From Dioscorea cayenensis subsp. rotundata (Eukaryota; Streptophyta; Magnoliopsida; Dioscoreales; Dioscoreaceae), in contig NC_052477.1 of the NCBI RefSeq assembly GCF_009730915.1, forward strand, positions 26,120,578 to 26,184,577: a stretch of 64,000 nt of DNA, in the 5' to 3' direction. The translations under genes were made by a program, and so were the position numbers. This document shows, in pieces, positions 35,006 to 47,645 of this stretch. Numbering within the stretch: position 1 is the first letter of the stretch; each line of letters begins with the position of its first letter. The notes under the pieces are model-generated. The model was given only the letters and a program-made list of their open reading frames with translations. It was not told the origin of the DNA and did not search any database.

Positions 35006-36225
35006 CTCCGAAATGGCTCTCAAGTATATATCCATTTCACTGGCATATCCTTAATTTGTATTACTCTGTTACTCATGGTATATACATGCTTGGTTATTTG
35101 GTCAAGCTAAGGCTTTGGTTGTGATATGATTGATTGCAGGGCTGAAATCAAGTCTTTAAAAAATGAGGTTGCTAAAGAAGCACCATCGATCATCCACAAA
35201 GCTGGCAAGCCTTACAGTACAAAAGTTGTTTCCGTGGACACTCTTGTTGGCCCCAAAGGTGGGCTAGGAGAGATTTGCCATATTATACTTGATCACGGAG
35301 GCCAATTTCATTTTGTGGAAGGCCAATATCTTGGAATAATTTTACATCCGGTGAGCTTGTTTTAGTGCATTAATTATAATGTTTGTGATTTAATTTTATG
35401 CTTTTCTCTACTAATTAATTATATATTATCTTGCAGGATGATGATGATGATTCATTGCATACCCCGTTTCGCGTTATAATTCACTCTTTCTCCATTGCAT
35501 CAGGCAGAGATGGAGATTCTTCTGATGGCAAGAAACTGAGTTTGAGTGTTCGTCGTGCAGAACTGTCACCGCACGATGCCAGTAACTTCCTCTGTAACGG
35601 TAAAGAAGGAGATGAAGTTGACATAATAGATTTGAAAATATATATATATATATATAAACTCTCTTAAATTTTGTGTTTGATTACCAGCTAGGATTAATTT
35701 ATTTTAATTTTGTTAGAGTTGACATAAATATTTAGATATATTATGTGTTTCAAAAATAAGATACAGTTTGTATGTGTTTAATTGTTTGGATTAAGTCAAA
35801 AAAACAAGCTCGATTAATTAATTTGAGTTTTCATGAGTAGAATTAATTCATTTCATGTAACTCCTACAAGGACACTATATATATAGTAAACTATTATGAA
35901 GGTGGCGGTATGATCTTATATAGAAACATTGGGTACAGGAAGTTTGTTGAGATATCAATGGGGTGTAAATTTATTGCTTTATCAATATATATATATATAT
36001 ATATATTTGTATGTGTCTTTCTCTCACATAATTAATTTTTCTCACTATAATTAAATTTCACCATTTTTTCAACTGTAACAAAATTGGTTTTTGTCATATA
36101 TTTTTAATGCAGGACCTTTTGGGAAAACAATGGTATTCTCAGAGAATCTGGAAGCAATACATATCATGGTTACAATGGCAACTAGTATTGCTCCTTTCCG
36201 TAGTAATATCCAGTGATTGTTTGTA

Positions 36226-36825
36226 GATTTTTTTTTTTTTTGAAAAGGTGGATAAACCACTTCAATTAAAAAACAGAATGAGGAAACATAACAACATGCC
36301 CCAACTACCGGCACACCTACCGACAGAGGGGAACAAAACAAGAAACAACAAAACAACCATAAGAAGTGGTACAACACAGAGTGAAGATAGCCCAAAAAGA
36401 CACCACAACACAAGCCACAACTAAGCGGCAGAAACAAAAACTACAACAACAACTAGCCCGTGATCTGAGTCTGAGCTTCCTCAGAAGGAACATCGCCTCC
36501 TGACTCCTCCATCCTCGGGCCAAAAAAATCCAGACTCCGGCGGATGGCAACAGTGAAATTCTTCATCTTCTCTCTTGGACCCTCAGTAACTGTAGAGAAC
36601 CAAGATAACAGCATTTGGTCAATTTTAATGATAAGAGCATGCACAGACAAGCAATTGGCATTAAATATGCAATCATTCCTAGCCGAAACCGGATATTCGC
36701 AGCAATAAACTTTTTACTACAAGATCAGCCACATCCCCGCAAGCCGATCTCACGCTAGCTTCTCCAGGATCCCCAAGCCAAGGACAAGGAAATAGGAGGA
36801 TCCGAGAGACGAAGTACCCTCACGA
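36226..36825 (-). mobile_element. 5'-truncated LINE inserted in FNR-like copy 1
   Basis: A T-run at 36227-36240 on the + strand is the poly-A tail of a - strand element. The adjoining - strand frame ends FLIEVVYPPFQKKK, a common tail of plant LINEs. Copy 2 of the FNR-like gene is continuous at the matching place (43800-43830), which gives an empty-site comparison. The inner border near 36825 is approximate. Confidence 0.75.
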
Positions 36826-37066
36826 AAAGATAAATTCAAAGGATCAGCTTGGTTGATCAATGAAGCTGACAATTATAACAGCCTTATTTACAACGGGGAA
36901 TTCACTAATATCTTGAAGAGCAATCCTAACCACTTCAAGTTAGTACTTGGGATAAACAAGCAATCAATCATTTGTAATTATTAATTATTAATTAAAATTT
37001 TGCAGGTATGAGACGGCCTGAATAACTCTGTGGCTGACCGCATCTACGAGAATGGTGATGAAATTT

Positions 37067-37660
37067 GTTGAGGTTTGGATTTGAGAACTGAAGCGAAAAA
37101 CACCACTGTTTGATGAAATGCTCAGTATATTGGTAAGTGTTTGATGAAATGCTCTTCTATTTCATCACTGGGTTCTCCTGGTCAATAATAATACAAGAAC
37201 AAAGGCTTGAGAAGAAAAGTTAACCAACCAACCACACACTCCCACTATCTATTAATTTATATATCAAAAGTTCGTGAGATAGGGGGACACAAAACATAGC
37301 AACCATTGGGCAACACACTGGCCTTCACCCCATTGATCATAACATAACCTTAACTTGATCCAGCATTGGTCAGGTGCTAACTACTAGAGATTACAATAAT
37401 AAAATACTATTTCTTTTCTCCAAAACACATCTACTTCAACTACCATGCCTGAGAAACATGTTGACTTGCTTCTCAGCCACACCATACTCCACCATCCCAG
37501 CCAAGACACAGCGCCATCTTTGTAAGGATCCCGTACTTCTCTTCGCCTACCTCCTGCAAGCACCATGCGGCAGAGACCCCCTCACCACACCTGTGATGGT
37601 CGCTAGCCAAGGACACCAACACCCACAGCCTGTGACCCTCCTTCAATCAAATCCTCAACA
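37067..37660. mobile_element. 594-bp insertion of unknown type in FNR-like copy 1
   Basis: Absent from copy 2, where GATGAAATT runs directly into TTCACGCTTTTGG. A short aattt is present at both borders. The insert has a GC-richer segment (37430-37680) but no recognised domain on either strand. Confidence 0.6.
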
Positions 37661-37831
37661 ATTTTCACGCTTTTGGACACAGGTGCATATATATATTTTT
37701 CTGGATCAAAGACAATGATGCCCAGAATTCTGGAGACATTTCAGAAAATGGCTAAGGAAAAAGGTGTGATTTGGGAAGAGATGTTAGCCCGGCTGAAGAA
37801 AAATAATCAATGGCGTGTTGAAGTTTACTAG

Positions 37832-38380
37832 ACCATAACTTCAATCCAATGGTTTTTAAGTTAAATCAGCTGTGGCAATGGTATTGATTAATGTCTTTTA
37901 TTTATCATAGTTTAATGAGTTCCACTTGCGTTTGTGTTTGTGTGTTTGTGTCTGCATCTGCATCTGCATGGTTTCTAAGTCCGGTGAGGATATTAATAAA
38001 TGTATTTGGTATGAGATAATGTTTTACTCTCTTTTTGGTTTCTAATGTTTGTTGGTATGTTTTGTTTTATTGGAGCTAAAATTTACTTAATTAGTTTAAG
38101 AGATCAAAGATAATATATTTTTACGTAATGGATCGCAAAACATGTACAGATCCCAATTCAGTGGTGTTGAATTAGGTTTAAATTATGTAAAATTGATTTT
38201 TTTTCATTAAATATATATAAATTTATTATAAATTTGTACAAAGAGAGTCTTCCTCATGACTATAGAAATGAATCTGGTTGGAATTTAAGGTTTTTCGTTC
38301 ATTGCTCATATAATAGTTATAAAAAATGTTACTATCCTATAGCTAGCATTATATGAGGTTTGCTTAACAAAAAGCTCATC
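37832..38380. repeat. 3' flank of FNR-like copy 1, duplicated at 44226-44490 and 46010-46300
   Basis: Shares gttggtatgttttgttttat, agtttaagagatcaaa and gcattatatgaggtttgctt with the flank of copy 2. In copy 2 about 1.5 kb of insertions interrupt it. Confidence 0.85.
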
Positions 38381-38409
38381 AATTGTTTAAGCTCATTTTC
38401 ATGTTTGTG

Positions 38410-38680
38410 ATTAAATTTGAAGTGTTTCTGTAGTGATTATTCCATACCTACGAGGTAAACAATGATCTAAAATTTTCAATCCAAAAACCCTCTCGATCAA
38501 CCTCTCGTTGATCATGACTTCATCAATCTCCACCACAAGCACCATGGACAATAAGCTCCCTCTCACTCTCACGAGACAGACTGATACTTCCATACCTACT
38601 CTCTCTCTCTCTCTCTCTCTCATCATAAATCCATAAGCAAGGCCTTATATAGTCCTTCATACAAATCGTCTCTTAACTGA
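38410..38680. repeat. Block shared with 47355-47645
   Basis: Shared phrases include caaccaacctctcgttgat-like text, caccatggacaataagctcc and a CT microsatellite followed by cataaatccataagcaa. It could be part of the FNR segmental duplication or of an LTR. Confidence 0.8.
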
Positions 38681-39535
38681 GTTGCAATTTGGCCCGCCTA
38701 TTAACACCAACTCAGTTCCAATTTGACCTCAGGCCCTCTTTAACGCTCCTAATTTAATTGAAGATGGCCGAATCTTCCTGAACTCTAGTGACAACAATAA
38801 CCAGTTGAACTCCATTGTCATACTAGCAAGAACACTTCCGGTTCTTCACAGACGCCCATACACGAATCATACTATAATAGGTCTTCACATGTGATCTTCA
38901 TCAATCTCAATCTTTAATTTACCAAATTTGGTCTTCACTCATGCATCCAAATTTGGCCTTTAATCCACCCTCAATTAGCTCCATGTGATCTTCATCAAAT
39001 CTCCAACCGGCTAAGTTAGTCTTCAATTAATCTTGGTCTCCACTAATTTGAGCCGCACCTAATTTAGCCTCATGCAAAAGTTCTGCCATAAATATCTTTT
39101 GGTTTCTATCTTTGGTCTTCAATTTTCTATGCTTGGTCTTCAATTCATTTTAAAGTTTCCCTAAAAATAGCTTGAAGACACCCTACTTATTTAGCTTCAT
39201 TCAAACTCTGGGTGCATGATCTCCAACCAATTAGGTGCTTACCAAAGATAACTTGTTCAAGTTTGGCCTTTAATCAATCTTTACTCCAAACTTGGTCGCT
39301 CACAAATGGGCTCTCATCAAATATATTCTCCTTGGGATTTTCTTACCACCTTGAAGCTCCTCCAAAGATAATCTTTATCATCTCGTCACATCATCTTTTG
39401 TCGTGTCATCATCACTAGACCACATCATCATCAGCTACCTCAGTATGTGATGCATCTCCATAAATATATTGCTTATAACTATTGTTGAATAATAAAAAAA
39501 TAAAATTCTTTATTTTCCATATCTGTCGTGTCCAG
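38681..39535. other. No recognised gene; short ggtcttcaat-like repeats
   Basis: Phrases such as ttggtcttcaattttc and catgtgatcttcatcaa recur several times between 38880 and 39260. They have no reading frame in common. Confidence 0.45.
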
Positions 39536-39559
39536 TGATGTTGATAGTGAACAATGCAA

Positions 39560-39840
39560 CCAAGGCCGCCCTTAGGTATAGGCAACTATGACATGTGCCT
39601 AGGGCCCTACAATTCATGATTTTTTAAAAAATTCTATTTAATTTTTTATTTATTATTATTATTATTATTTTATCAACATAAATCTTAATTTTTAAATATA
39701 AAACTTTGATTTATCTTATATATTTATGATCTATATATATTTTTTTTTATCATATAATTTGTTATTTAATAAAATTATTTAAATTTTACTTCATAATTTA
39801 GTTTAGGGCTCCGTTTACACGAAAGATCAACCCTGAATAC
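39560..39840. mobile_element. Possible hAT-like short element
   Basis: The left part has aaggccgcccttaggtatag followed by gtgcctagggccct, a style seen in plant hAT elements. A weak inverted match (agggttgatc on the - strand) lies near 39830. Interior AT-rich. Confidence 0.3.
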
Positions 39841-40215
39841 AACTATCAACCATGCAGGTAAATTGATATCTATGACAACAATCAAATTGATATCCTTGAC
39901 CTCAATATAGTCAATTTCAAATTTTCCCATTATAGAATCATATATGTCACTTATCTGTCCATTCTAAAACCATAAATGTTGAAAATTACACCAAAATAAT
40001 GGAGTCAAATTAATTGAGAAGTAGATCAACTGTTGTCCACTTAAAATTTTAATCTCTCATAATATAAGCCCTAACTTAATATAATAATCTTTGCAATATC
40101 ACAAGCCAGTTCCTTGGCAGGTGATGTATTTATTTAAGATATTAGTGTCTATTAAGATAAATGTTTATGTAAATTGTGGTTGATAGAAAAGGCTCCTATC
40201 ATGTTTTTATCCACA

Positions 40216-41008
40216 GGGGATGATTTATTCCAAATGTATATGGCTTTGTTTGGGTTAGCTTTAAAAAAAAAAGTGTTTTTTTTTTAAGTTGTAGAAGCAC
40301 TTATTTTAAAAGTACTTTTGAGAGTAAGTTAAGTGCTTTTTAGTGTTTTATGTTTGGGTAAGCTAATGTAAAAGTACTTATATATATGTGAAGTTCGTTT
40401 TGATATGGATTTTTTAAAAGGGCTTTTTAGAGTGTCAAATTACTAAAAAGTGGGCATTCATTGAGTTATTTTTATACATTGCTATTAATAGTGATTATTA
40501 AAATATTAATGATAATAATAATAATAACTTAATGTATTATAATTATAATTATTATTATAACTTAATGTATTGTAATTATAATTATAATTATAATTATAAT
40601 TATTATTAATTATTATAACTTAATGTGTTATGATTATAATAATAATTATTATTACTAATAATAATAATTATTATTATAACGTAATGTATTAATAATAATT
40701 ATTATTATTATTATTATAGAATTATTATTATTATAGTTAAGTTTTTGTTGTTTAATAAGCTAGGACTAAGGGTATTAGTTTGTTTAATTGTTGAGGGTAA
40801 ACCCAGTAATTTACAAAAACCCAAAACAATCTTTTTAAAAGTCTTTTTTCAAAAACACTCTTTACTGTACTGAAAAAGTTCGAATTTGGCTTTTTAATGA
40901 AATCTTTCGCTGCAGAAAAGTCTAATACAAACATCTTTTTCTACGTCTAAAAAGTGCTTAACTTATGAAAAATGCTTTCTGAGCAAAGCTCAATCCAAAC
41001 AACCCCTA
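40216..41008. mobile_element. MITE-like element flanked by a 9-bp direct repeat
   Basis: The exact repeat ttatccaca lies at 40207-40215 and 41009-41017. The two arms are inverted: tggctttgtttgggttagct and aagtgctttttagtg at the left; on the - strand ggggttgtttggattgagct and aagcactttttagacg at the right. The interior (40480-40740) is TAA/TTA-rich. No protein. Confidence 0.65.
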
Positions 41009-41075
41009 TTATCCACAAGGACCACAACCGATGAATCCACCCTCATTACACAATAAGGAAATAAAATCACAACCA

Positions 41076-41077
<2 letters not shown>

Positions 41078-41150
<73 letters not shown>
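41078..41150. repeat. (TA)n microsatellite
   Basis: Uninterrupted TA dinucleotides. Confidence 0.97.
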
Positions 41151-41153
<3 letters not shown>

Positions 41154-41840
41154 CGTCTTTAAAGTTTAAATTGCATATTTGAGTCAAGTCTTGCAAAACA
41201 ACAAGCTGACAACAAACTAAACATCAGCCACAAATATTGTCGAAAAAAAATGATAATCATTAAATATATTTAATAATTAATTTAAAAATATTAATATTAA
41301 TCAATATATTTTAAAATTGATTAAAAAATAATAATCACAATATTCAAGCGGAGAGAAGTGAAATAGTCAACTTCTTATTCACTTTTTGTGTGTTATGTAC
41401 AATATTACATGGGAAAATGAATAAACATCCACATAAATTAATGTTTCATAACACAATATTAATTATTATTCAAAAAATTTTAATATTAAAATATTTAATT
41501 TTTATGAATATTAATTAATCTAAATGATGATCAATTTAGATAAAAAATTTTCTTTTTACTATTGTATTTTATTAGGGGGAAAAATTAAAAACTCTCATGA
41601 AGTTCTGTGTATTCATGCAAGATCCACGCCATAGGTGTTCACACGAACTTGTTTTATACGTTGTTGGTAGGGATATCAGCTTCCGATGTTACAGATGATA
41701 AGACAGCGAATTAATCTGCCAATTCTTTTGCAGTGGTAATATAGCCTATATTGATCAACAATAGCTCAAAAGGTCTAGGCATTCACACCCAAATGAGAAG
41801 GGGTACGTGACCCCAGACCCCAGTCCCCCTCATTTCTCTT

Positions 41841-41851
41841 CTATATATAGC
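41841..41851 (+). promoter_or_regulatory. TATA box of FNR-like copy 2
   Basis: The sequence ctatatatagc lies 73 bases before the likely start codon at 41924, a normal plant spacing for a short leader. Confidence 0.55.
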
Positions 41852-41923
41852 TTTAGGGTTTGGAGTCCCTCGCTGCACCATCGACTCTTCATACCTTTCA
41901 GTTTGCGTTGTTGAAACTCCGAA

Positions 41924-44316
41924 ATGGCTCTCACGTATATATCCATATATATATTAATTCACTAACATCCTTTGCATTAATTATTCATACACATGCTTGT
42001 GTTGTTAATATATTTTTTATATCTATATATATATATATATAAAGCTAAGGTTTTGGTCGTGGTTGATTGCAGGGCTGGCTTTTGCAGTGTCATGCATGCT
42101 GAGATGCGCCCTGTGAGGGGTTTAGGGCTTCATAGTCCTCGCTCACGGGTGAACATGTTTATCCTTTTATAATTTTCTCCTTTTGTTGTTGTATTTTGTT
42201 AGCAAAAAAACAATAGAGAATTGCAAGAGAAATCAAAAGAGAGTAAAAAGACAACGCAAATACAAAGTTTAACAATGTGCTAACACTCTCAGGAGTAAAG
42301 TAGTTGTATTTTTCTTATTCACTCGTCTCCCATAAAAAACAACAGAGTTATATATAAAATAAAAAAAAATTCAAGCCTATCCAAGATCCTAACCATATCG
42401 AGATCCTAAACTATTTAGATGCTCAATTTATACCATACAAAATCCTAGCCCTATCAGATATGAATCCCTACCGTGAGATATGAGCCATATATAGTCTATA
42501 ATTTGTTCTATTTTGTACGTGTGTGTCTATATATGAATTTGGAAGGCATAATGTAATAATTATTAATGAAGTAGTAGCTACTAGCTAGCTAGCTCATTCA
42601 TTAATATATTTTCTTGTTATGCAGATTTTCAGTAATCTGAACTTGAGGAACAATGTGCCGAAATCCTCGCCGTGTTTATCATTGACAAATGATCAGATAC
42701 AACAGCATTTCAAGTATAATTACCACAAGGATCTCTGCATGTCTGCACAACGAGCTACAAAATGCAGTGCTGCAGGCGAGGCTACAGAAGCTGAGGTTGC
42801 CAACAAGGCAACTCCGAACATCGACGAAGCAGGCCAACTTTACAAAACAAAAGTTATCTCAAATAAGACTCTTGTTGGCCCCAAAGACGAGCTGGGAGAG
42901 ATTTGCCATATCATACTCGATCACGGAGGCAAATTTCATTTCGTGGAAGGCCAATATCTTCGAGTAATTTTACATCCGGTAAGCTTGTTTTAGTGCATTA
43001 ATTTTCATGTTTGTGATTTAATTTTATGCTTTTCTCTACTAACTATATATAGTCTTGCAGGGTGATGATAACGTTTTCTCCATTGCATCATGCAGAGATG
43101 GAGATTCTTCTGATGGCAAGACACTCAGTTTGTGTGTTCGCCGTGCAGAACTGTCACCGCATAGTGTCAGTGACTTCCTCTGTAACTGTAAAGAAGGAGA
43201 TAAAGTTGATATTAAAGGTTTGAAAATATATAAACTCTCTTCAAATTTAATTTGTGTTTGATTACGAGCTAGGCTTAATATGTTCCAAATTTGTTAGAAT
43301 ATATGGACATTAATATTTAAAAATTATATGTTATGAGTTTTAAAAATAAGATACAGTTTGAATGTGTTTAATCAATTGGATTAAGTTGAAAAATAAGCTC
43401 GATTAATTAATTTGAGTTTTCATGATTAGAATTAATTTATTTCATATGACTCCTACAAGGAGACTATATATATATATATATAGAACTAACTATAATGAAG
43501 GTGTCGATGTGATCATATATAGAAACATTGGGTACAGGAAATTTGTTGAGATATCCATGAGGTGTTAATTTATTAGTTTTGCATGTGTTTTTTTCTCACA
43601 TTAATTCTTCTCACTATAATTAAATTTTCACCATTCTTAATTAATTAACACCTGTAATAAAATTTGATTTTTGTTGTACATTTTTAATGCAGGCCCTTTT
43701 GGGAACACAATGATATTCCCAGATGATCCAGAAGCCAAACATATCATGATTGCAACGGCAACTGGTATTGCTCCTTTCCGCGGCAACACTCAGCAATTGT
43801 TCCCAGATTGACACCTACCAAAACATAAATTCCAAGGATTGGCCTGGTTGATCAACGGAGCTGACAACTATAACAGCCTTCTTTACAACGAGGAATTCAC
43901 TCATATCCTAAAAGGCAATCCTGACCACTTCAAGTACGTACTTGGGATAAACAAACTATCAATCATTTGCAATTAATGATCATTAATTAAAATTATGCAG
44001 GTATGAGACGGCCTTGAATAACTCTGTGGCTGACTGCATCTATGTGAACGGTGATGAAATTTTCACGCTTTTGGATAAAGGTGCATATATATATTTCGCT
44101 GGATCAAAGACAATGATGCTTGGAATTCTGGAGACATTTCAGAAAATGGCTAAGGAAAGAGGTGTGATTTGGGAAGAGATGTTAGCCCGGCTGAAGAAAA
44201 ATAATCAATGGCGTGTTGAAGTTTACAAGATCATAACTTCAATCCAATGGTTTTATGTTAAATCAGTTGTGGCAATGGCATTGAGTAATGCCTTTTATTC
44301 ATCATGTATAGTTTAA
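41924..44316 (+). pseudogene. Ferredoxin-NADP reductase-like copy 2, one in-frame stop, lost C-terminal stop
   Basis: Exons: 41924-41934, 42073-42148, 42625-42978, 43061-43217, 43693-43933, 44001-44316; all have GT-AG borders and phases fit. The first two exons and the start of the third give a basic, Ser/Arg-containing N-terminus like a plastid transit peptide. Exon 3 carries LVGPKDELGEICHIILDHGG; exon 4 [16 protein letters not shown] and [12 protein letters not shown]; exon 5 [15 protein letters not shown] and FQGLAWLINGADNYNSLLYN; exon 6 AYIYFAGSKTMM and WRVEVY. Unusual: the FAD motif RxYS is reduced to VFS, ATGTG is ATATG, the C-terminal CG cysteine is A, TGA at 43809-43811 interrupts exon 5, and AAG replaces the stop after VEVY, adding about 30 residues. 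About 300 residues if the TGA is ignored. Confidence 0.9.
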
Positions 44317-45111
44317 TAAGTGCCACTTCCGTTTGTGTCTGCGTCTATGTCTGTGTCTGTTTGTGTCTGTGACGATCTGCATGGTTTCTAAGTCCTGTCA
44401 TAATATTAATAAATGTATTTGGTATGAGATAATGTTTTACTCTGTTTGGTTTTTAATGTTTGTTGGTATGTTTTGTTTTATTGGAGCTAGATGCATTTTG
44501 TTCTTAAGCCTAAGTGACCATACTTTAGTCATTACATACAATGGCAATTTTATTTATTTATTTTATTATTATTTTGTAAGAAAACAGTCGTTTTTTTAAA
44601 CAATAAAGCACATTTGTTAATAAATATCATTTATATCTTATGAAATTAATTATTTTTAATAATATATTTTTTATAAAAAAAAATAGAGGGAGATAATGAG
44701 ATGAAACAAGTAAAAAGATCATTTAAGCTCTCTTCTCTGTCGCACCACGACTTTTGAAAAAAATTACATACAAACTTTAAATTTTAAATAAATGTATATA
44801 AATAATTACAAATTTTGTAATGATATATATATTGAATTATAAATGTTATGGAATTCGTAAGAGATCTAGAAAGATAAAGATGTAAACAGACATGGTACAC
44901 AAAGAGTAGTATAAATAGTACTAAAAGCATATACTTATACCGAGAACAAATAGTTGGGTCTCTGATGAGACAACTATTTATGATACTGTGCATCCCCTCC
45001 CTGCTATTTATTGAACTGGTGAGTCTATTATGTCCGAGCATTGTGCATCATCACTGTTCATAAAAAGAGTTGCTTTACAGGTTATGCATGAACACCTGTA
45101 AAAAAAACGGC

Positions 45112-45150
<39 letters not shown>
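44226..45150. other. 3' flank of FNR-like copy 2
   Basis: The first 270 bases match the flank of copy 1. The rest is AT-rich with no recognised gene; (AT)n lies at 45115-45150. Confidence 0.5.
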
Positions 45151-45151
<1 letters not shown>

Positions 45152-45153
<2 letters not shown>

Positions 45154-45920
45154 GGGGCGGAAGGAAGGGAGCACCCCTTTGGCCCAACTAATATTTTATA
45201 TATATATATATATATATATTCAAAGGAATAATTAGATGCATCTATTCACCCGCAGCACCCTCTCTCTCTCTCTCCCACTCCCTCTATCTCTCTTTCTCTC
45301 TCTCTCTCTATATATATATATGTTTAATTACTAGTTTATATATATTTTTAGAGAAATAGTTTGATGTATTTATGCACCCCTCTCTTTTATAACACACACA
45401 CACTCTCTCTCTCTCTCTCTCAATCAATATATATATATATATATATGCATAATTCATTGGATATTTATTTTTATTTTCTTAAAAATATTATTGTTTTTAC
45501 AAATTAATACTGATAGTAAAATAATAATAATAATTAGAATAAAAATAAAATTTATTATTTAGATATTTTATAAATTATTTTATTTAATATAAAAGATTTT
45601 TTCAAAAAATTATTATTTGGTCCTCTATTTATTACAAATTAATTTATATAGAAGAAAAATTATATTTTAAAAATTGCAAAATATTTATTGGTTGAAACCG
45701 TGGTTTTTTTATTAGTTGGATATACCATACAAAATATATTTAAAAATATAAATATATATATAGAAAAAATAATTATAAAAATTTATTATTTTGCCCCTTA
45801 ATTTTTTTTTGTTTTGGATAAAAAAATTGTGAATATATATTTTTAAATTTTAAAAAAATTTAAAAAATTTATAATTTTTAAATAAGCACCCCCTTCTTTG
45901 TTCTTCTGGCACCACCACTG
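45152..45920. mobile_element. hAT-like non-autonomous element with caggggcgga ends
   Basis: The left end reads caggggcggaaggaagggag; the right end on the - strand reads cagtggtggtgccagaag, then aagggggtgc. Plant hAT elements often start CAGTGGCGGA. The flanks are (AT)n on both sides, so an 8-bp duplication cannot be judged. The interior is AT- and CT-rich without a protein. Confidence 0.55.
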
Positions 45921-47354
45921 TATATATTTATATACACCTCTCTAAGACTACATATATATATATATATATATAATTAGTTCCGATATTATTTTAATGAGGT
46001 AAAACCAACAAAATTTGTTTGATTAGTTTAAGAGATCAAATGTAGTATATTTTCACAAATAGATCAAACAACATAGATCTCAATTCAGTGGTGTCGAATT
46101 AGGTTTAAATTATGTAAAAATGATTTTCTTCATTAAATATATATATAAATTAATTATAAATTTGTTCAAGGAGAGTCGTTCTCATGACTATAGAAAATGA
46201 ATCTATTTGGAAGTTAAGGTTTTTAGTTCATATATTGCTCATATATTAGCTATAATGTTACAATGCTAGCATTATATGAGGTTTGCTTAACAAAAAGCTC
46301 TTGGGCCATTGAATTATCATTTATTTGGTGGTGATATGATACCAAGAGGGATAAGTTTTTTAAATAAAAAAAAAGTATAATTCCTTCAACAATCTATCTA
46401 TTTTTTCAAATTTATTTTTTTAGTCCCTTTATTTTAGATTGTAATATTTTAGTTTTTTTCATTATTTTAATTGAGTCATGTCAATTCTCCTAAACCCTAA
46501 ACTCTCAAGAAACTACACTAATATGACTCAATTAAAATAATAGAATGGCTAAAAAATTATAATTTAAACAAAAAAAAACTAAAAAAAATATTTTGAAGAA
46601 ATAAAGGACTTTTCAAAAAATTATACTAATAAAAACAAAGCATACATACTGTACACCTAAACTTACATTGTCTTGTGAAATAAGAAATGCGTGTGAAATC
46701 TTTTCTAAATTTTGAAACGGGACCATTAGTTCCATATCTAAGTGATTTGGTGAAAAGGTTTTTAGAATATGTCTTTAACTTGAATTATTAACATATTAGG
46801 GAAAAATATTATTAAACTAAAATTTTTCTCGTAGTATTCTATCCCAAGGATATAAATCAAATACAATGTGAAAATCTAATTGAAGAAATAAATGATGCAT
46901 CTTAGTAGAAAATTGCTTAAACTACAGAGAAAAAGTCTTTATTTTCCACATCTTTCATGTCCAATGGTCTTTGATAGCAAGGCAATATAAGAATGGGTCA
47001 CTTCATGTTTTCACATACTAAAAAAATAAGTTTTGGAGGGTTAAATCTACCGGGGATATCTTTAAAAGAATGCTATATTTGCTCAACAGGAAAATCTACT
47101 TAGGCCACTAAATTATTATTTATTAATTGCTACATGATATTAAGAAGGAAAAATTTATTAGTTTCGTTAAGGGTTGTGGACTAGTAATTTTTTGATGATC
47201 AAGCACGCATGCACCACAACAATCAAAAGAAGAGGCACAAACATTTGGCAACACAGTTGGCACCATGTGCTTCGTCTGCGGGGCCAAGTTAGGAGAATCA
47301 AATCCACTTGAAGTGGCAACACACAGGTACAAACTATCTTGTAAACATATCCTC
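45921..47354. other. Continuation of the FNR copy 2 flank and AT-rich sequence
   Basis: 46010-46300 matches 38080-38380. No gene recognised in 46300-47354. Confidence 0.45.
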
Positions 47355-47541
47355 ATCACGAAGTAAACGGTGATCTAAAATATCCAATCCAAAAACTGGC
47401 TCAATCAACCTCTCGTTGATAATGACTTCTCGTCAACGTGACATGGCTTCATCAAGATCTCCACCACAATCACCATGGACAATAAGCTCCTTCTCACGAG
47501 ACCGACGTACTGATGCTTCAATACCTACTCCTTAGGGCATA

Positions 47542-47587
<46 letters not shown>

Positions 47588-47645
47588 GCATCATAAATCC
47601 ATAAGCAACGCCTTATATATATAGTCCTTCACACAAATCGTCTCT
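47355..47645. repeat. Second copy of the 38410-38680 block
   Basis: Shares caccatggacaataagctcc, a CT microsatellite (47548-47585) and cataaatccataagcaa with the first copy. Confidence 0.8.

Larger units (their letters stand above)
35013..37831 (+). pseudogene. Ferredoxin-NADP reductase-like copy 1, broken by two insertions
   Basis: FNR moves electrons between ferredoxin and NADP(H) in plastids. Recognisable exons: 35013-35023 (ATG GCT CTC AA), 35140-35350 (VDTLVGPKGGLGEICHIILD), 35437-35629 ([16 protein letters not shown] and SNFLCNGKEGDEVDI), 36113 to about 36225, about 36825-36938 (NYNSLIYNGEFTNIL), 37006-37066, and 37661-37831 (ILETFQKMAKEKGVIW to WRVEVY). The transit-peptide exons of copy 2 are missing. 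Breaks: the donor after 35629 reads AT where copy 2 has GT; a LINE lies in the NADP-binding exon; a one-base loss at about 37020; a 594-bp insertion at 37067-37660. The usual C of the C-terminal CG motif is S here. Confidence 0.9.
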
